A stretch of 64,000 nucleotides of DNA, from positions 4,650,001-4,714,000 of the forward strand of contig CP110631.1 in assembly GCA_026210745.1 (NCBI GenBank), given 5' to 3'. The first letter of the stretch is position 1; each line of letters starts with the position of its first letter. Source of the DNA: Exobasidium rhododendri (taxonomy: Eukaryota > Basidiomycota > Exobasidiomycetes > Exobasidiales > Exobasidiaceae). A program made the translations under genes and the position numbers. The notes beneath the pieces were generated by a model that was given only the letters and a program-made list of their open reading frames with translations, had not been told where the DNA came from and searched no databases. Below are positions 36,471 through 48,200 of the stretch, in pieces.

Positions 36471-37439
36471 CTACAGTCTGCTCTTAGATCCCTTTGCTGT
36501 CTTCACTCGTTCTTGAAAGTCCTCTGCCGATCTTCCTGCAGCGAAGCCCCTCTTACGGGCTTGAAGCCAATCACAGATGTAATCGACCACCTGATCGTAC
36601 TTACCTCTGAAGTTGTGATCTGCGTCGTCGACGAGCTGAAGTTGCGTCGAGCCTGGTCTTCGTTCCTTCTCATTGAGTTTGTTGAGGTAATAGCCTGCAT
36701 CCGCCGATGGCACCGTCTTATCGTCTGTACCCTGCATGATCAGACAATCGGTCCCTTCCGGGAAGTCGCCTACCTTCTCTTCGATGGGAAATGAAGCAAA
36801 TTTGTCGACGTCTTCCTTCCGAATTTGAGCAGAAACTTTCACTCCCGCCACTCTAACGTTCCATGTGTATTTACCCTCTTCGGCAAAGGCAGGCTCGTAG
36901 ATGTGATCCCGGTCGTGAATCCTTCCCATTCTCCACCTTCCAGAAAGTGCAACGTAATAGGGTATCGCATCCAGTACATACTTCTCTTCATTCGGCAGGA
37001 CTTCTTGCCTTCTCCTTTCCAGATCTGAAAAGTACAACCAGCCGATCAGGGCGCCTCTTGAGTGTCCGATGATGCTCTCTACATGGTAGTTGTGGTTCAG
37101 CCGGAGATGCTTGATGACAACGTGTAAATCCTGCAAATCTTTTTCAAAATCACCCATACCCCACTCTCCTTCACTCTCCGCATTCGCCCTAAAGTCAAAT
37201 CGGAAGGAATCGATCGGTAGCAGTTCCGCAAGTCTTCGATGGTACAGTTGATCCTTGTGACTAAGTACGCCGTGCAGGATCAGAGCGACCGGCTTCGCTT
37301 GTTTGGCGGCGTCTTCTGTGGAGCTACTCTTGTCCTGACCCTCGACTCTACCTGCCGCCTGCTGTCGGAGAATGCCCACGATGTCCGATGTTGGAGACTT
37401 AGGAGACGGAAAAGGCACACGAACTTTTTCTTCGGCCAT
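36471..37439 (-). CDS. Alpha/beta hydrolase
   Basis: Single exon, 322 residues from the ATG at 37439; the open frame extends upstream but without ATG. The fold motifs are clear: LILHGVLSHKD (oxyanion loop), FDFRANAES, nucleophile elbow GHSRG (Ser), acid in MQGTDDKTVP, and catalytic His in DDADHNF. It resembles fungal esterase/lipase-like hydrolases with HGVLSHK-type starts and no assigned substrate. A lid insert (~175-240) contains YYVALSGRWRMG. No signal peptide, so it is cytosolic. It is divergent from the membrane SDR, 311 bp away. Confidence 0.82.
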   Translation of the reverse strand: MAEEKVRVPFPSPKSPTSDIVGILRQQAAGRVEGQDKSSSTEDAAKQAKPVALILHGVLSHKDQLYHRRLAELLPIDSFRFDFRANAESEGEWGMGDFEKDLQDLHVVIKHLRLNHNYHVESIIGHSRGALIGWLYFSDLERRRQEVLPNEEKYVLDAIPYYVALSGRWRMGRIHDRDHIYEPAFAEEGKYTWNVRVAGVKVSAQIRKEDVDKFASFPIEEKVGDFPEGTDCLIMQGTDDKTVPSADAGYYLNKLNEKERRPGSTQLQLVDDADHNFRGKYDQVVDYICDWLQARKRGFAAGRSAEDFQERVKTAKGSKSRL

Positions 37440-37750
37440 CCTGTTGCAGCCGATGATGGAAGATCCAGAGAAAGGAAGATGTAATCTCCTGTCACATTTG
37501 ATTTTCTTCCTTGAAGCTGCGAAAGCTCCGATTGTCTCAGCCAAGTCCCACTAGGGCTACTACTCTACAAGAAACGTGAACCGGCTATTTTCAGCGAATG
37601 CGAGACAACACCCGGCCAGAGGTTTAGGGTTTAGCGTGCTTCGCGTCTCTCCGTCTCCGTCCCCCCCCACATCCAGTTTGATTAGTCTTACTCACCCGCA
37701 TTTCCCTCATTCCGTCTTACCTTCCCCGGTCATACAACGAACTGACAAGG
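37440..37750. other. Divergent intergenic region, hydrolase/SDR
   Basis: 311 bp between opposed start codons. A C8 run at 37661-37668 and a CT-rich leader before the SDR ATG are visible. No ORF with domain features. Confidence 0.4.
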
Positions 37751-38971
37751 ATGCCTTTCAATATCGACACGATCCTCGATCTGGTGATTCCTCTCACTGG
37801 ACCAAATGTATCTCCTCTCTTGATCCCTCTATGGGCTTACTACACTTCTCCTTACACGATGCGCGAGGCGTTCCAACGGTCTCGAGCTGCACCTCGACTG
37901 AAGGAGAAGCTTCGCCTGCTGTATGATGAAGTGAGCCACATAGTCAAGACAAATAAGTGGCTGAAATATTACACACTGCTAGCCTTGATAAGGATCGTGA
38001 ACAGAATTGGCGCTAGAATATTTGTTGATCGACAAGCAGCGAGGAAGATCATCTGGAAGGATCACGTCGTCGTGATCTCTGGTGGAGCACGCGGGATCGG
38101 GGGCACTGTTTGTCAGATGCTGAAGGCAAAGGGAGCCAAAGTAGTCGTCATTGATCGAGCGGATGGTTCATTGCATCATCGGGAAGACCTGTACATCTCT
38201 GCCGATGTGACGAGTGAAGAAGAAATGCTGGCAGCTCGCAAAAAAGTACATCAAGAATTCGGGTATGCAACAATGATAATCAGTGCAGCAGGTATCACCA
38301 GACATGGCTTCGTCCTGGATCCACCAGCTATCCTGCCAAGTTCATTCAGCACTAAAGTGCATGACGTCAACATGACCGGGACGTACGTCTTTGTCAAGGT
38401 ATTTGGACAAGACATGCTCGCAGACTATGATGATGTCACAGAAGCGAAGCTAGCTGAAAAGGGACAAGTAAACAAAACTACGCAGATGCGGGTAGAGGGT
38501 GGGGTGCCCAAGAATGGATTCGGTGGTCACATCTTACTGCTCGGCAGTGGAGCTGCATTTATTCCGCTTCCTGGAAATTCCACTTACAATTCTTCCAAGG
38601 CAGGCGTTGTCTCGTTCCATCAGACATTAGGTTGGGAATTGGACGTATGGCATAAGACGAAGAATGTAAGAAATTCAGTCTTCTGCCCGCTGATGATCGA
38701 CACGGCAATGACGCAAGGTCGAATGAAGGCCCAACGGAGTCAATTCTTCCTTCCCACCTTGACGGTAGATCAAGCAGCCGGCAAGATTGTCAAGGTCTTG
38801 GAACAGGATCGCTCGCAGATGTTCTTTGCTCCCCGAGCTGCACAACCCATGTCCTTTCTCATCCAAAACTTGCCTACCTGGGTGATTCGTCCCGTGATCA
38901 AGCTCTTGAAAACACATGAAACGTTTGTAGACTATGCAGCTAAAACGAGACACGCAGTAGAAGAGCACTGA
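37751..38971 (+). CDS. Membrane-anchored short-chain dehydrogenase (SDR16C-like)
   Basis: Single exon, 406 residues, ATG at 37751. An N-terminal extension (~100 residues) with hydrophobic segments precedes the Rossmann domain: VVVISGGARGIGG (cofactor motif), D-R in VVVIDRAD, NMTGTYV, GSGAAF (catalytic Ser region) and YNSSKAG, with the catalytic Tyr and Lys intact. This order matches fungal relatives of retinol dehydrogenase/17-beta-HSD11-type SDRs, usually on ER or lipid droplets. The C-terminus has a further amphipathic stretch (LPTWVIRPVIKLLK). Substrate unknown; a lipid or steroid alcohol is plausible. Confidence 0.85.
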   Translation: MPFNIDTILDLVIPLTGPNVSPLLIPLWAYYTSPYTMREAFQRSRAAPRLKEKLRLLYDEVSHIVKTNKWLKYYTLLALIRIVNRIGARIFVDRQAARKIIWKDHVVVISGGARGIGGTVCQMLKAKGAKVVVIDRADGSLHHREDLYISADVTSEEEMLAARKKVHQEFGYATMIISAAGITRHGFVLDPPAILPSSFSTKVHDVNMTGTYVFVKVFGQDMLADYDDVTEAKLAEKGQVNKTTQMRVEGGVPKNGFGGHILLLGSGAAFIPLPGNSTYNSSKAGVVSFHQTLGWELDVWHKTKNVRNSVFCPLMIDTAMTQGRMKAQRSQFFLPTLTVDQAAGKIVKVLEQDRSQMFFAPRAAQPMSFLIQNLPTWVIRPVIKLLKTHETFVDYAAKTRHAVEEH

Positions 38972-39112
38972 GGTAGTCTGGGGAGAAATGGTGCAGAGAA
39001 AGATCTGAATTTTTATGTACTGATACAATGATTACGAATTTCGATGTGCGGAACTCTTCTTCTTTTGATGAGGATGCTGTTGTTGAAAGCAGTATGTCCG
39101 TGTATATCTTCG

Positions 39113-40891
39113 TCAGTCCTTCTTCTTCCCTGCTGCCTTAGGAGGAGGTGGTGGCATCGCTCGTGCTTGACTAGACCAATTGTGTGCTGCTGCATTGAAA
39201 GCGTTGCCATTTGGCGAAGCTTGAGAGGGTGTGGGTGTATATGACGAAGTGGGGGGTGTAGAGCTTCCGTGAAGAGTAGGAGTTCCGTTCCGCGATGCTG
39301 GATTGCTGCCACCCCATCCGACTGAATTGGCATTCCAGGCCCCACCAACAAATTGGGCGGCAGTATTTCCCCGTTTCCCTGGTACCGTGCCATATCCACT
39401 CATCTCAATACCAGTCCCCATAGCACTACCATAGCCATTGTTGTTCAGTGCAGGTCCAGATTGAGGCCTCCATCCGTTAGGTGTCCCACTGTTCATGCCC
39501 ATACTCGGCTCTAGTCCACTACTTGATTCCGACAGCAAGCGTGGGAAGGACCGTAAAATTAGCCTATAGGCCTTGACGGTGAACCAGAAGATGGGAAGAC
39601 GAGGTGGGAGCAAGAGTGACAGGGTGGAGTTATTGGCGATACCGGGGGATAAACCACCACTCCCGCTGGACGGTGTCATTGTGCTGGCACTCGTTGGTGC
39701 GATCCTTGGCTGTGGACTGCCGAGCATCGCAAGTACGGTACACTGGTTGCAATCGCATATCAGCGAAAGAAACACTAAGGGATCCTCCTTACTTTCTTTT
39801 CTCACTCACGACTGGGAATATGAGCATAAAGAGCATCAGGTTGAGTAAACCAGAAGGGTGAAAAAAACTGATGATGGTAGAAGGCAGTCCGAAGGCTACC
39901 ATATAGGCCCAGCGACTCTCGGCGTAGCGCATCCGCTGTCGATCCCGATGGAGCATAGAGTCAGATGTGAAAGCTGCAAAGGTGTGGGGTTGCACTCACT
40001 CTCTCTACTGACCAACCTCGTGCGATCCAGGCTTGGTCGTAGCAGTAATATGCGTCAATGAAGGACTGCGAACGGGAAATGGAGGAGAGTTCAGTACTTC
40101 AGGACCAAATTGATCTGCTAGCAAAGCGAACGCTTACCATGAAAGCGAATGACAACCATCTTCCCAACCACGGAATATGTTGGAGCGCCAATGAAATTGC
40201 CCAGTAATTGATGACCAGCAGAATTCGGTGCGATTCTAGAATCAGCTTCTTAGTGAATCCTGCTGAGATCTGTCGGGATAATCCTTGGCTAAGATCGGCA
40301 CCGTGTCTGATCCTGTACGTAGCTTGTGCGACGTCGAGCGTCCAGGAGGAAGCCAAGTAGTATGATCCGGCAATGAGAGGGTAGAGCCAAAAGACGTTGG
40401 CGGTACTGCCCACAGAACTATCGTCCCTCTGATCGTCCGCAGATCGGAAGAGGTGCTTAGGAAAGAAGGCCAGCTCGAAGAAGAAGATGATAGCTGCAAT
40501 GGAAGACGATAGGAGGAGACCTTTCAAGATGCCCGCTCTGACTTCTGGAGCTCTGTGAGAAGGGTGTTGAAAGTCAATACTGCAAATTACTTCGAATTGT
40601 CGTTTCCTTGTTGGCTGCACTCATTGTATCTCACCTTCCCGCAAGTCTAGCTGCATCGAGCCAGCGATTCGCATCACTCCAACCTGCTCTCGCCCACATG
40701 AGATGACATTTCGCCGATTGTAGTATACTCATCGTGGAAGCGTAGGCAGCCGGGCCTTTAGCCGACCAAGCCAGAGAAGAGCTGGAGGGCCAGCCTGCAT
40801 CGTAGTCTTCGTCAAGTCTCCCGCCTCCTTCAACATCAAGATCCACACTTGTGGCCATGGACAAGTTTGCCTTGTGCCGCGAGCCGTACAT
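39113..40891 (-). CDS. EI24: EI24-family ER membrane protein
   Basis: Five exons: 40891-40635, 40552-40138, 40065-40000, 39935-39810, 39742-39113, giving 497 residues (or 486 from the second ATG at 40858). Conserved EI24 features: a GILKGLLLSSSIAAIIFF helix, FWLYPLIAGSYYLASSW, DAYYCYDQAWIARGWSVE and RRMRYAESRWAYMVAFGLPS, closely parallel to human EI24 around its 'ERNWPYYFGFGLP' region, then an ILR-type helix. A ~150-residue disordered Gly/Ser/Asn/Pro tail ends with PPPPPKAAGKKKD. EI24 proteins are ER multi-pass proteins linked to autophagy and ER contact function. Every junction restores the conserved frame. Confidence 0.82.
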
Positions 40892-41133
40892 GGTGGGAGG
40901 ATGCTGAGATGCGATCGGTGGAAGATTCGGTTGCCAGTGAAGGAAGAGTGGGTTGCAACTTTAAACATTTAGAGTACCGGTCCCTCACTAGTCCTGGGAA
41001 GGATTCCGTGTTGGTGTGTATGCACCACACGGCCGAGCGCTTTCCCCCCGACTCGATCAGAGACACCTACGCGACGTTCCAACTTAACCTCCTACCTTGA
41101 CCGTCTCCTGGTCATCCTTCTCCGTCGTTTCTC

Positions 41134-43395
41134 ATGCAGAACGAGTCAGCTTACTGGGTCCATATCTGTCTTTATTCTCATAGTCCAGCGCCATTCACAG
41201 ATATTTTCAGCACAGAGCTTGGTCCACGTCAGGAATCAGGCCTGCCGTCGAAGCATTCTCTAGACGAGATTCAGCGCAAAGTAGATCGACCTCTGGACGC
41301 TCGCTTCACGCCTCTTTCTATTCAGGCACTCGATCTTCCTCAGCGGCTGAGAGTCGCTCAAAAAGGTCTAGATCGCGGTGAAATGAGCTTGAAAGCAAAT
41401 GCGCCCAAGAAGAAAGCCGGTGGGTCACAGTCTTCCCATCTCCATCAACGTGCGCCCAGCTCCCCCATTCCTCACCCTCAAGTAGAGGTAGGAAGCCCTC
41501 TTTTAAAAGAAACGATCTCGACCCCAGTATCAACATCATCAAGAGCAACCTCCACGCCAGTCGCTCGCTTCATCAAAGAGAGCTCGTTCTCAGTGGAAGA
41601 CGAGGAAGACGGCTACATCCATCGCCAAAAAGCACTGGAGATATCTTTTGGGATTGTGCACCTATTCCGCGACGACGCAGCTTTAAATGACTCTGCCAAT
41701 GCAAAGGCGAAGACAGCACTCGAGGACGACACTGGAGTCATTCTTGCCATTCTCGGCGTACCTTCACACATTGGACCGGCTGACTTCCTTCAATTCGTGG
41801 AACCAGCGACAGATGCGATCAGTCAAGTGCGGATGATTCGCGAAGAGAGAGCGCAGCGATGTATGGTTTTACTTAAATTCAGAGAAGCTACAAACGCAGA
41901 GGAATTCCACAAGCTATATGCCGATCAGCCATTCGACTCATTGCATGATCCTGATGAGCTCTGCCGGGTCGTCTACGTCACCAAGATTACCATCTCCACG
42001 ACTTCAACTCTGCCCTACGCCTATCCTTTGTTGGCCAACAGCGATCCTTGGCCTATCTTGACCAACCACGTTGTTGGGCCATCGTCTCACAGCGAATCAA
42101 ATGCCTTGACTCATCGACTTGCCGGCTCGGTCTCTGTTGAACTTCCAACTTGCCCCGTCTGCTTGGAAAGAATGGACGCCAGCGTGACGGGATTAATGAC
42201 AGTCACTTGTCAGCATACGTTCCACTGTTCGTGTCTTAGCAGATGGTCCGACTCGAGGTGCCCGGTATGTCGGTACACTCAATCGAGAATGATCAGAAAG
42301 GGGCATTACGTGACACCATCCTTTGTTCCAGAGCATGGTAGTTGTGCCATCTGCGGAACGGGGAGCGATCTCTGGGTGTGCTTGATTTGTGCGACTTTGG
42401 GTTGCGGTCGATACAAGGCAGGACATGCGCACCGACATCATCAAGAGACGGGACACCTATACAGTCTTGAGCTGGAGACACAAAGAGTGTGGGACTATGC
42501 TGGAGATGGGTATGTACATCGTTTGATTCAAAACAAGGCTGAATCCAAGACGATCGATGAAGGAGGGCCAACACCGGCATCCTATCGTGAAGCCTCGCTT
42601 TCGAAGGGAAGTAGACAGATGATGGCCAGTTCAAGCGTTTCTGAACAATCCCGACACGAGCACAAGGGAGAAGGATCGAGTGAAGTAGAGGAGAAGATGG
42701 AAGCCATCGGATTGGAATACTCTCATCTCCTAAGCACACAATTAGAATCGCAGCGAGCATTCTACGAAGATCAAGTGAGAGTGTTTCAAAGAAGGGCAGA
42801 GGATGCCGAAGGCAGTCGTGGTCAGATGAAGTGGCAAGTAGAACAGACGGATCAGGAAAGAAAAGATTTGAAACGCAATTTGGACATTGTTACCAGTCGG
42901 TACGAGAGCGTTCACAAGAACTTAGAGAAGAGTCTGAGTAAGATGAAGATTCTGGACGAAGATTTGAAGGGGGAAAGATTGATGAGTAGAGGGTTGATAG
43001 GTAAGATTGAAAAGGTGGAAGCGGAAAGCGAAAGGAGTAGGCGAGATGTGCAAGTGATGAGGATGGAGAATCAAGAGCTCCGGGAGCAAGTACGTGACTT
43101 GATGGTCTTCTTAGAAACGAGAGACACGATCGAAAGGGAAGGAGGAGAGGAGATGAGGGGAGGTGGTGTTGCTGTAGGAAAGGGCAAGAAGTCGAGCACA
43201 ATCGTGAACCCGCCGCCAGTAGGAGAGGTCAACTCTCCCGAACCCGCCGAAGAAGCAAAGCTAAAAACAGCGAAATCTAAGAAGAAGAAGGCGAAAGGCA
43301 GAGCGAAGATTTCCGCACTGGACGAGTTTTCGGCTGGTAGAGATCGAGAAGATGAGGAGGGTGATGAGGTGGGAATGGGAGAGAGAGAGAGATAG
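41134..43395 (+). CDS. BRAP2-type RING/UBP zinc-finger E3 ligase
   Basis: Single exon, 753 residues. The N-terminal BRAP2 domain (~residues 190-290; ILAILGVPSHIGPADFLQF) is an RRM-like fold. A RING-H2 finger follows (CPVCLERM, CQHTFHCSC, CPVCRY, ~340-380), then a ZnF-UBP (CAICG, WVCLICATLGCGRY, HHQETGHLYSLEL, ~400-465), and a long coiled coil (~525-660) with Lys-rich tail. This exact order defines BRAP2/IMP (yeast Etp1), a ubiquitin ligase linked to Ras/MAPK control in animals and ethanol tolerance in yeast. The ATG chosen is 15 bp before a sequence typical of the family N-terminus (YWVHICLYS). Confidence 0.93.
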   Translation: MQNESAYWVHICLYSHSPAPFTDIFSTELGPRQESGLPSKHSLDEIQRKVDRPLDARFTPLSIQALDLPQRLRVAQKGLDRGEMSLKANAPKKKAGGSQSSHLHQRAPSSPIPHPQVEVGSPLLKETISTPVSTSSRATSTPVARFIKESSFSVEDEEDGYIHRQKALEISFGIVHLFRDDAALNDSANAKAKTALEDDTGVILAILGVPSHIGPADFLQFVEPATDAISQVRMIREERAQRCMVLLKFREATNAEEFHKLYADQPFDSLHDPDELCRVVYVTKITISTTSTLPYAYPLLANSDPWPILTNHVVGPSSHSESNALTHRLAGSVSVELPTCPVCLERMDASVTGLMTVTCQHTFHCSCLSRWSDSRCPVCRYTQSRMIRKGHYVTPSFVPEHGSCAICGTGSDLWVCLICATLGCGRYKAGHAHRHHQETGHLYSLELETQRVWDYAGDGYVHRLIQNKAESKTIDEGGPTPASYREASLSKGSRQMMASSSVSEQSRHEHKGEGSSEVEEKMEAIGLEYSHLLSTQLESQRAFYEDQVRVFQRRAEDAEGSRGQMKWQVEQTDQERKDLKRNLDIVTSRYESVHKNLEKSLSKMKILDEDLKGERLMSRGLIGKIEKVEAESERSRRDVQVMRMENQELREQVRDLMVFLETRDTIEREGGEEMRGGGVAVGKGKKSSTIVNPPPVGEVNSPEPAEEAKLKTAKSKKKKAKGRAKISALDEFSAGRDREDEEGDEVGMGERER

Positions 43396-43684
43396 AAGCG
43401 TAATTGTAAATTAGTGAATATACCGTACCGACAAGAATGATGATACCAGTGATCTTGACGGCGAGGCAGAGTCGCGTTATTGCACCTTCGGACATAAGCT
43501 TAATTGAATCCGTACTGTAGAGCGATAAGCGCTGACGTTTCTCTTTTTTTAATCAGCGAGTATTTCTTTTCAGCTTTGGCAGTTCTGACTGAGATTCTCG
43601 AAATCTTGGCTCGCCCACTTGGCCCTTCCCCACCCTTTCCTGTCGATACTATCGTGAATATCGACAGACCCACAGCCCGTCAAG

Positions 43685-45142
43685 ATGTCCGCTACCCTGA
43701 AGAACGTTGTCGTGATTGGTGGTGCTAGTGGAGGAGCACAAGTTGCTCATGCGTTGGAGAAGACCTTACCTAAAGACTATCGATTAGTCCTGATTGAGAG
43801 TAATGAGTTCGCCTACTGGCCCATCGCAGGATTACGAGCTGCTGTCAAGCCAGGTAAGTTCAAATGAGTGTGAAGCGATTTATACTTTTCTGACGTCAGC
43901 GAAGAAATGAGGGGAAAGGTGGTGTGGTACGCATGAGATCGATGAAATTTATGAATCCTTCCTCCTTCTTCTTTTGGCAGGCTATGAGGATCAAGTGTTT
44001 GCTTCGTTTGACGACTTCTTCGGTAAAGAAGAATCTAGACATGTCGTCCTTAGCGGTTACAAGGTCATTGAATTGACTGAAGATTCGGTGAAGCTGGACA
44101 GAGCGGCTCCAGCACCATTTGAGGGCGATACTATCCCTGTAGAAGTGGGCATCCTATCAGTTGGCACCGACTATGCGATCCCAATGCGACCCATGAGTAC
44201 GAAATTGGCGGAAGCAAAAGAAGGTTTACGAACCATGCAAAAGGAAATTGCAGAAGCAAAGCACATCTTGGTGGTCGGAGGTGGGGCCGTAGGGGTAGAA
44301 TTTGCCGGCGAAGTTGTGTACAATCATCCAGACAAAAAAGTGACGATAGTCGACATGTCAGATGGGCTTGTTCAAGGATATCGAGCTGCACTGGGACAGA
44401 GTCTGCTGAATCAACTCGAAAAGAAGAAGGTGGAAGTGTTGTTGAACACCGGTCTGGAGCTGACAAAGGAGCACTTCGAGCAATCACAAAGATTACAAGC
44501 GGAGCCTCTGAAGATCAATCTCAGTAATGGAACTGTCATCGAGACGGACTTCTTGTTCATTGCCACGGGAGGAAAGCCAAATACAGGTCTCGTACCGCAA
44601 GACGCCCTGGATGACGGCAAACCAAGGAGGTTCGATGTCAACAGCGGTACTCTTCGAATGTCACATCCTACCTTTGCAAAGAAGTGGTTCGCCATGGGTG
44701 ACGCTTCCAATGCCCCTGGTGCCAAGACACATGTCAGCGCGACCAATCAGACGCCCATCGTTGCAGCTCAAGTCACGAGTCTCATCACAAACAGCTCCGT
44801 GTCCACCAAGGTATACAAGACACCTTCCAGTGTGATTGCGGTAGTGAGTATTAGAAGGGGAGGGAATCGATCTCCATTCTTACATTGACTACAACTTCCA
44901 CTTCCTTCTTCTTCTGCTTCATCCCACAGCCCATTGGCGAGAATGGTGGCGCTTCTCAGATCTTCTATCCAGTCTTGTGAGTGCGAAGATTGCGCAGATT
45001 TTGCGTGGAACAATGAATCGCTCCTCACCTTCCTTCTTTGTTCCTATCCTACAGTGGAGAGTGGTTCACGACACTTATCAAGAGCAAGTCGCTCTTCCTA
45101 GATGTTTTCCTAAAGGCATACCCAGCAGGCACTGCTGCATAA
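43685..45142 (+). CDS. AIFM2/FSP1-like FAD-dependent oxidoreductase
   Basis: Four exons: 43685-43853, 43981-44843, 44930-44976, 45055-45142, giving 388 residues. FAD motif VVVIGGASGGAQVAHAL (a GxxxGG variant) at the N-terminus, an AYWPIAGLRAAVKPG segment, NAD(P)H motif ILVVGGGAVGVEFAGE, FIATGGKPNTG and a second FAD motif WFAMGDASN. The C-terminal exons give GEWFTTLIKSKSLF and end in AGTAA. This is the AIF-homologous mitochondrion-associated/FSP1 family, NAD(P)H:quinone-type reductases on lipid droplets, peroxisomes or mitochondria. No targeting peptide is obvious. Small 3' exons make the C-terminus splicing-dependent. Confidence 0.88.
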
Positions 45143-45234
45143 GGAGATCTTCGCCCTCTCGTACGCTATCACAATATCTCACGACGGCTCTGCTTTTATC
45201 GATGCATTTTCCCCTGTTTCTTCAGCCTAATAGA

Positions 45235-48200
45235 TTAGTAATCATTCTGCTCCCTGTTGCGCTGTTTTATCTCACTGATCCGCAGAAGGAGAGCTGCACT
45301 GCATCTTCCCGACCGACTAAGTGCGCCTTCCGACTCGACGCTTTCAAAAATGGCTTCTGCCCAGACTTGCACTTGATTGATCTGCTCGCTATACCTTCGC
45401 AGCATGTTTCTGCCACAATCTGATTGCCATATTGCATCGAAGAGAAGCAAGAGAAGATTCGCTGCTGCACCTAGAATAGCAGTGGGACCCCCTCCATTGT
45501 CTTCTTCGTCTTCTTTTCCGTACGGGTCACCTCCACTTCCTGTCCTTGCCAAAGCAGTGTTGGTGATCGTGAGGCAAAGATTGATGACCTCTGGCACGAT
45601 GTCGTTCTGAAAGGGCAGTGCATTCTGAGCACAGTAACACAAGACTGCCAGCGTGTCCAAGAATGCCGAGACCATGAACGGACTCATTAAGGTTGAGCTT
45701 CCGCTGCCCTTGTATCGCCTTGCTCGCGTGACGCTGACATGGTCTAGTTGCGACCAGAAGCGGTTGACGAGTGGGAAGATGAAGCAGCTACCTGCTAAAT
45801 CCAAATATACGTTCGTCCTGACAGTCATGCTGGGTACGGCGTTGGAAGCTGCAGCGGCGTCCAGAGATCTCGGTGTTGGCCTGGGACGCACCATCAGAGC
45901 CGTCTCCCTTCGAATCTCTGGAACTCGCGCCTCGCCTTCCACTCTTGCTCGATTAATTGCTACGTTTGAGAAGCCATCGGTCATTGCCTTCATCTGCATT
46001 GAAATAGACCTGACAGCAGCTGCTTCACCATGCCCCATCATCGACAATTCTCTCGCACCAATCGCCAAAGAGTTGAGAATGCCGACGCGCTGTGTGATAG
46101 AATACTGCTGATTATAGTACTGTTCACACAAGCATGGCCCTACTAAGCTTGGCGATGCAACCACGAGGGCCGTCAAAGCCGACTTTTTCCTCTCTTCAAA
46201 GTGCTTGAAGCCGTAGTTGTTCTGAAGTGCCAAGAGTGCAAGAGACAGATTGACTGCATTCTCATCAACTTCCCCACCCCACCTCGCCTTCTTCTTGATG
46301 AGCAATTCGGTGTGCTTGAGTGCCAATTTGTTGGCCTCCCTTTCGCTCTCACGTAGCAACAGTACCAGATCATGAATGTATACGGGAGCCCTCCGCCTCT
46401 TCTTTTCAGGCATGCCCAATCCGAATTCCTCCTTCTGTTCAGCTTCAGTAGGAACAGTCGTCTCTCCGTCTCCTTCAGAGGCAGATGAGTCGTCCTCTGA
46501 TGATGACCTTCCTTCCCCCTCCGAGATGTAGGCAGACGGGACCACTAAATCATCTCCTCGAGCCCGCTGAATGTTGGTCAAAGAGGGCAAGCTTTCAGCG
46601 CTGACATCATGGGTAGCATGCTCCAAGGAGACATCGTCTTCTATCGCCTGGATCAACGGCTTCTTTCGTGATGGGGCAGGTCGCTTGGCTGGTCGTGCTC
46701 GTGTTGAGGGCTTCTTCTTCTCTTGTCTGATCAGTGGTCTTTCCCCGTCCACCACCACAATATCCTCGGTCTCATGTAAGTGGAAGGCGAGAAGTACAGA
46801 CTTCACATCAGATGTATCTGCTTCCGTTGCTCGATCACTCCAGCCATGGAACAGAGCACGCAAGACACGAGCTTCCTCTTTTCCCTCTCCTTTCCCTTCC
46901 CAGATTGCTCGCGCAAATGTGAGCGGCTTTATGCTGGTGTTACTTGTGGACACTACCTCTGCCACGAGCATGCCCATTCTTCTCACATTCGGCGATAGAT
47001 GCTCTAGATGGCAGGAAACCCCCGCGATGAATGTGGATGACGTGCAAAGAACAACGACAGAGGAGGCTGGTAATTGTGCAGCAAGAAGAATGATGACAGT
47101 TGTCAGGTATATCTCTTGCTCCCACACGGCGCTCTTGATGCGGGAAGGAGATGACCAGAGATCGATGGCTTGGCCTAGTAGACGAGAAAGTACTACTGTT
47201 TCAGCCTTCCCAAGCTGCTTACAGAGAAGATTCACCAGAATCCTTGCTGTGAGAGGGGACCAATAGCCCTTAGAAGAGGGAAGTAGAGCATGACCAAGTA
47301 GAGGCATGTAATCTCCGTCGTCTTCGTCTTCTTCTTCGTCTGTATCAGCATTGTTGCCCTTGGCGTCTTCAACATCGCTGTCATCAGACGTAGAGAGTAT
47401 CGGTCCGATTATGGAACATAGGTGAAGGGCTGTAATCCAGGTATTCTTTGATAAGAACAGTGATCCTTCTGTACCTGCTCGTAAGAGCTCGTCACCATTG
47501 AGAAGAGAGGAAAACCTTCCCTTCTTCAAGCTATATCGATCGAGAAAGGAAACGAGAGACAAAGTAACGCTCATACGTGCTGGGAGAGACAGACGTTTGA
47601 TCAAGGGAGACCATCCGATCCCATAGTCTGACTTTGCCCTTGTAATCGTTTGCCGGATGATCGTTGGCCAGATGTTGACAGGCTCCTCCCAGTCTGATAC
47701 AGTCTCTTCCAGGTATCCGCTACGCAGCAACTTTAGTAGCAACGCAGACACCAGATCCGGCGAACTTTGTTCCCGTATCGATGATTCAACTTGTCGAGCG
47801 ATTGATATGACAAAATATCTGTTGAAAGATGACGATGTCACTGGGAAGAATTGGCTCGCAGATTTTTAATGTCACATGCACACTCACCTTCGTTCAAGTT
47901 CATGTGGTCCCTTTCCTTCGTAAGCATTGGCAACACGGTCAGGAAGGGAAATCAGGTCTCGTAGGACATCTTTCCAGATGACGTCTCTTCTTCCCTCGCT
48001 TTGGTATAACTCTAGGTTCTGCAACACGGCACCGAGAGAAAAGTTGGCAATGAATATTCGGAGTATAGTCGCGATCGACGCTGTACCAGCAGACAGTCCA
48101 AGTCCCGGGTCAGATCCCTGTATCGGTTTTGATATTAATCTTTGACCTGCTTGAGCCTTGGATAACGTCGTACTTATTGTGGATAGCGTTGCGATGTAAA

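Noticed and set aside
46571-47266. 231-residue forward ORF
   Set aside because: It lies entirely opposite the TEL2 exon, whose conserved domain is unambiguous.
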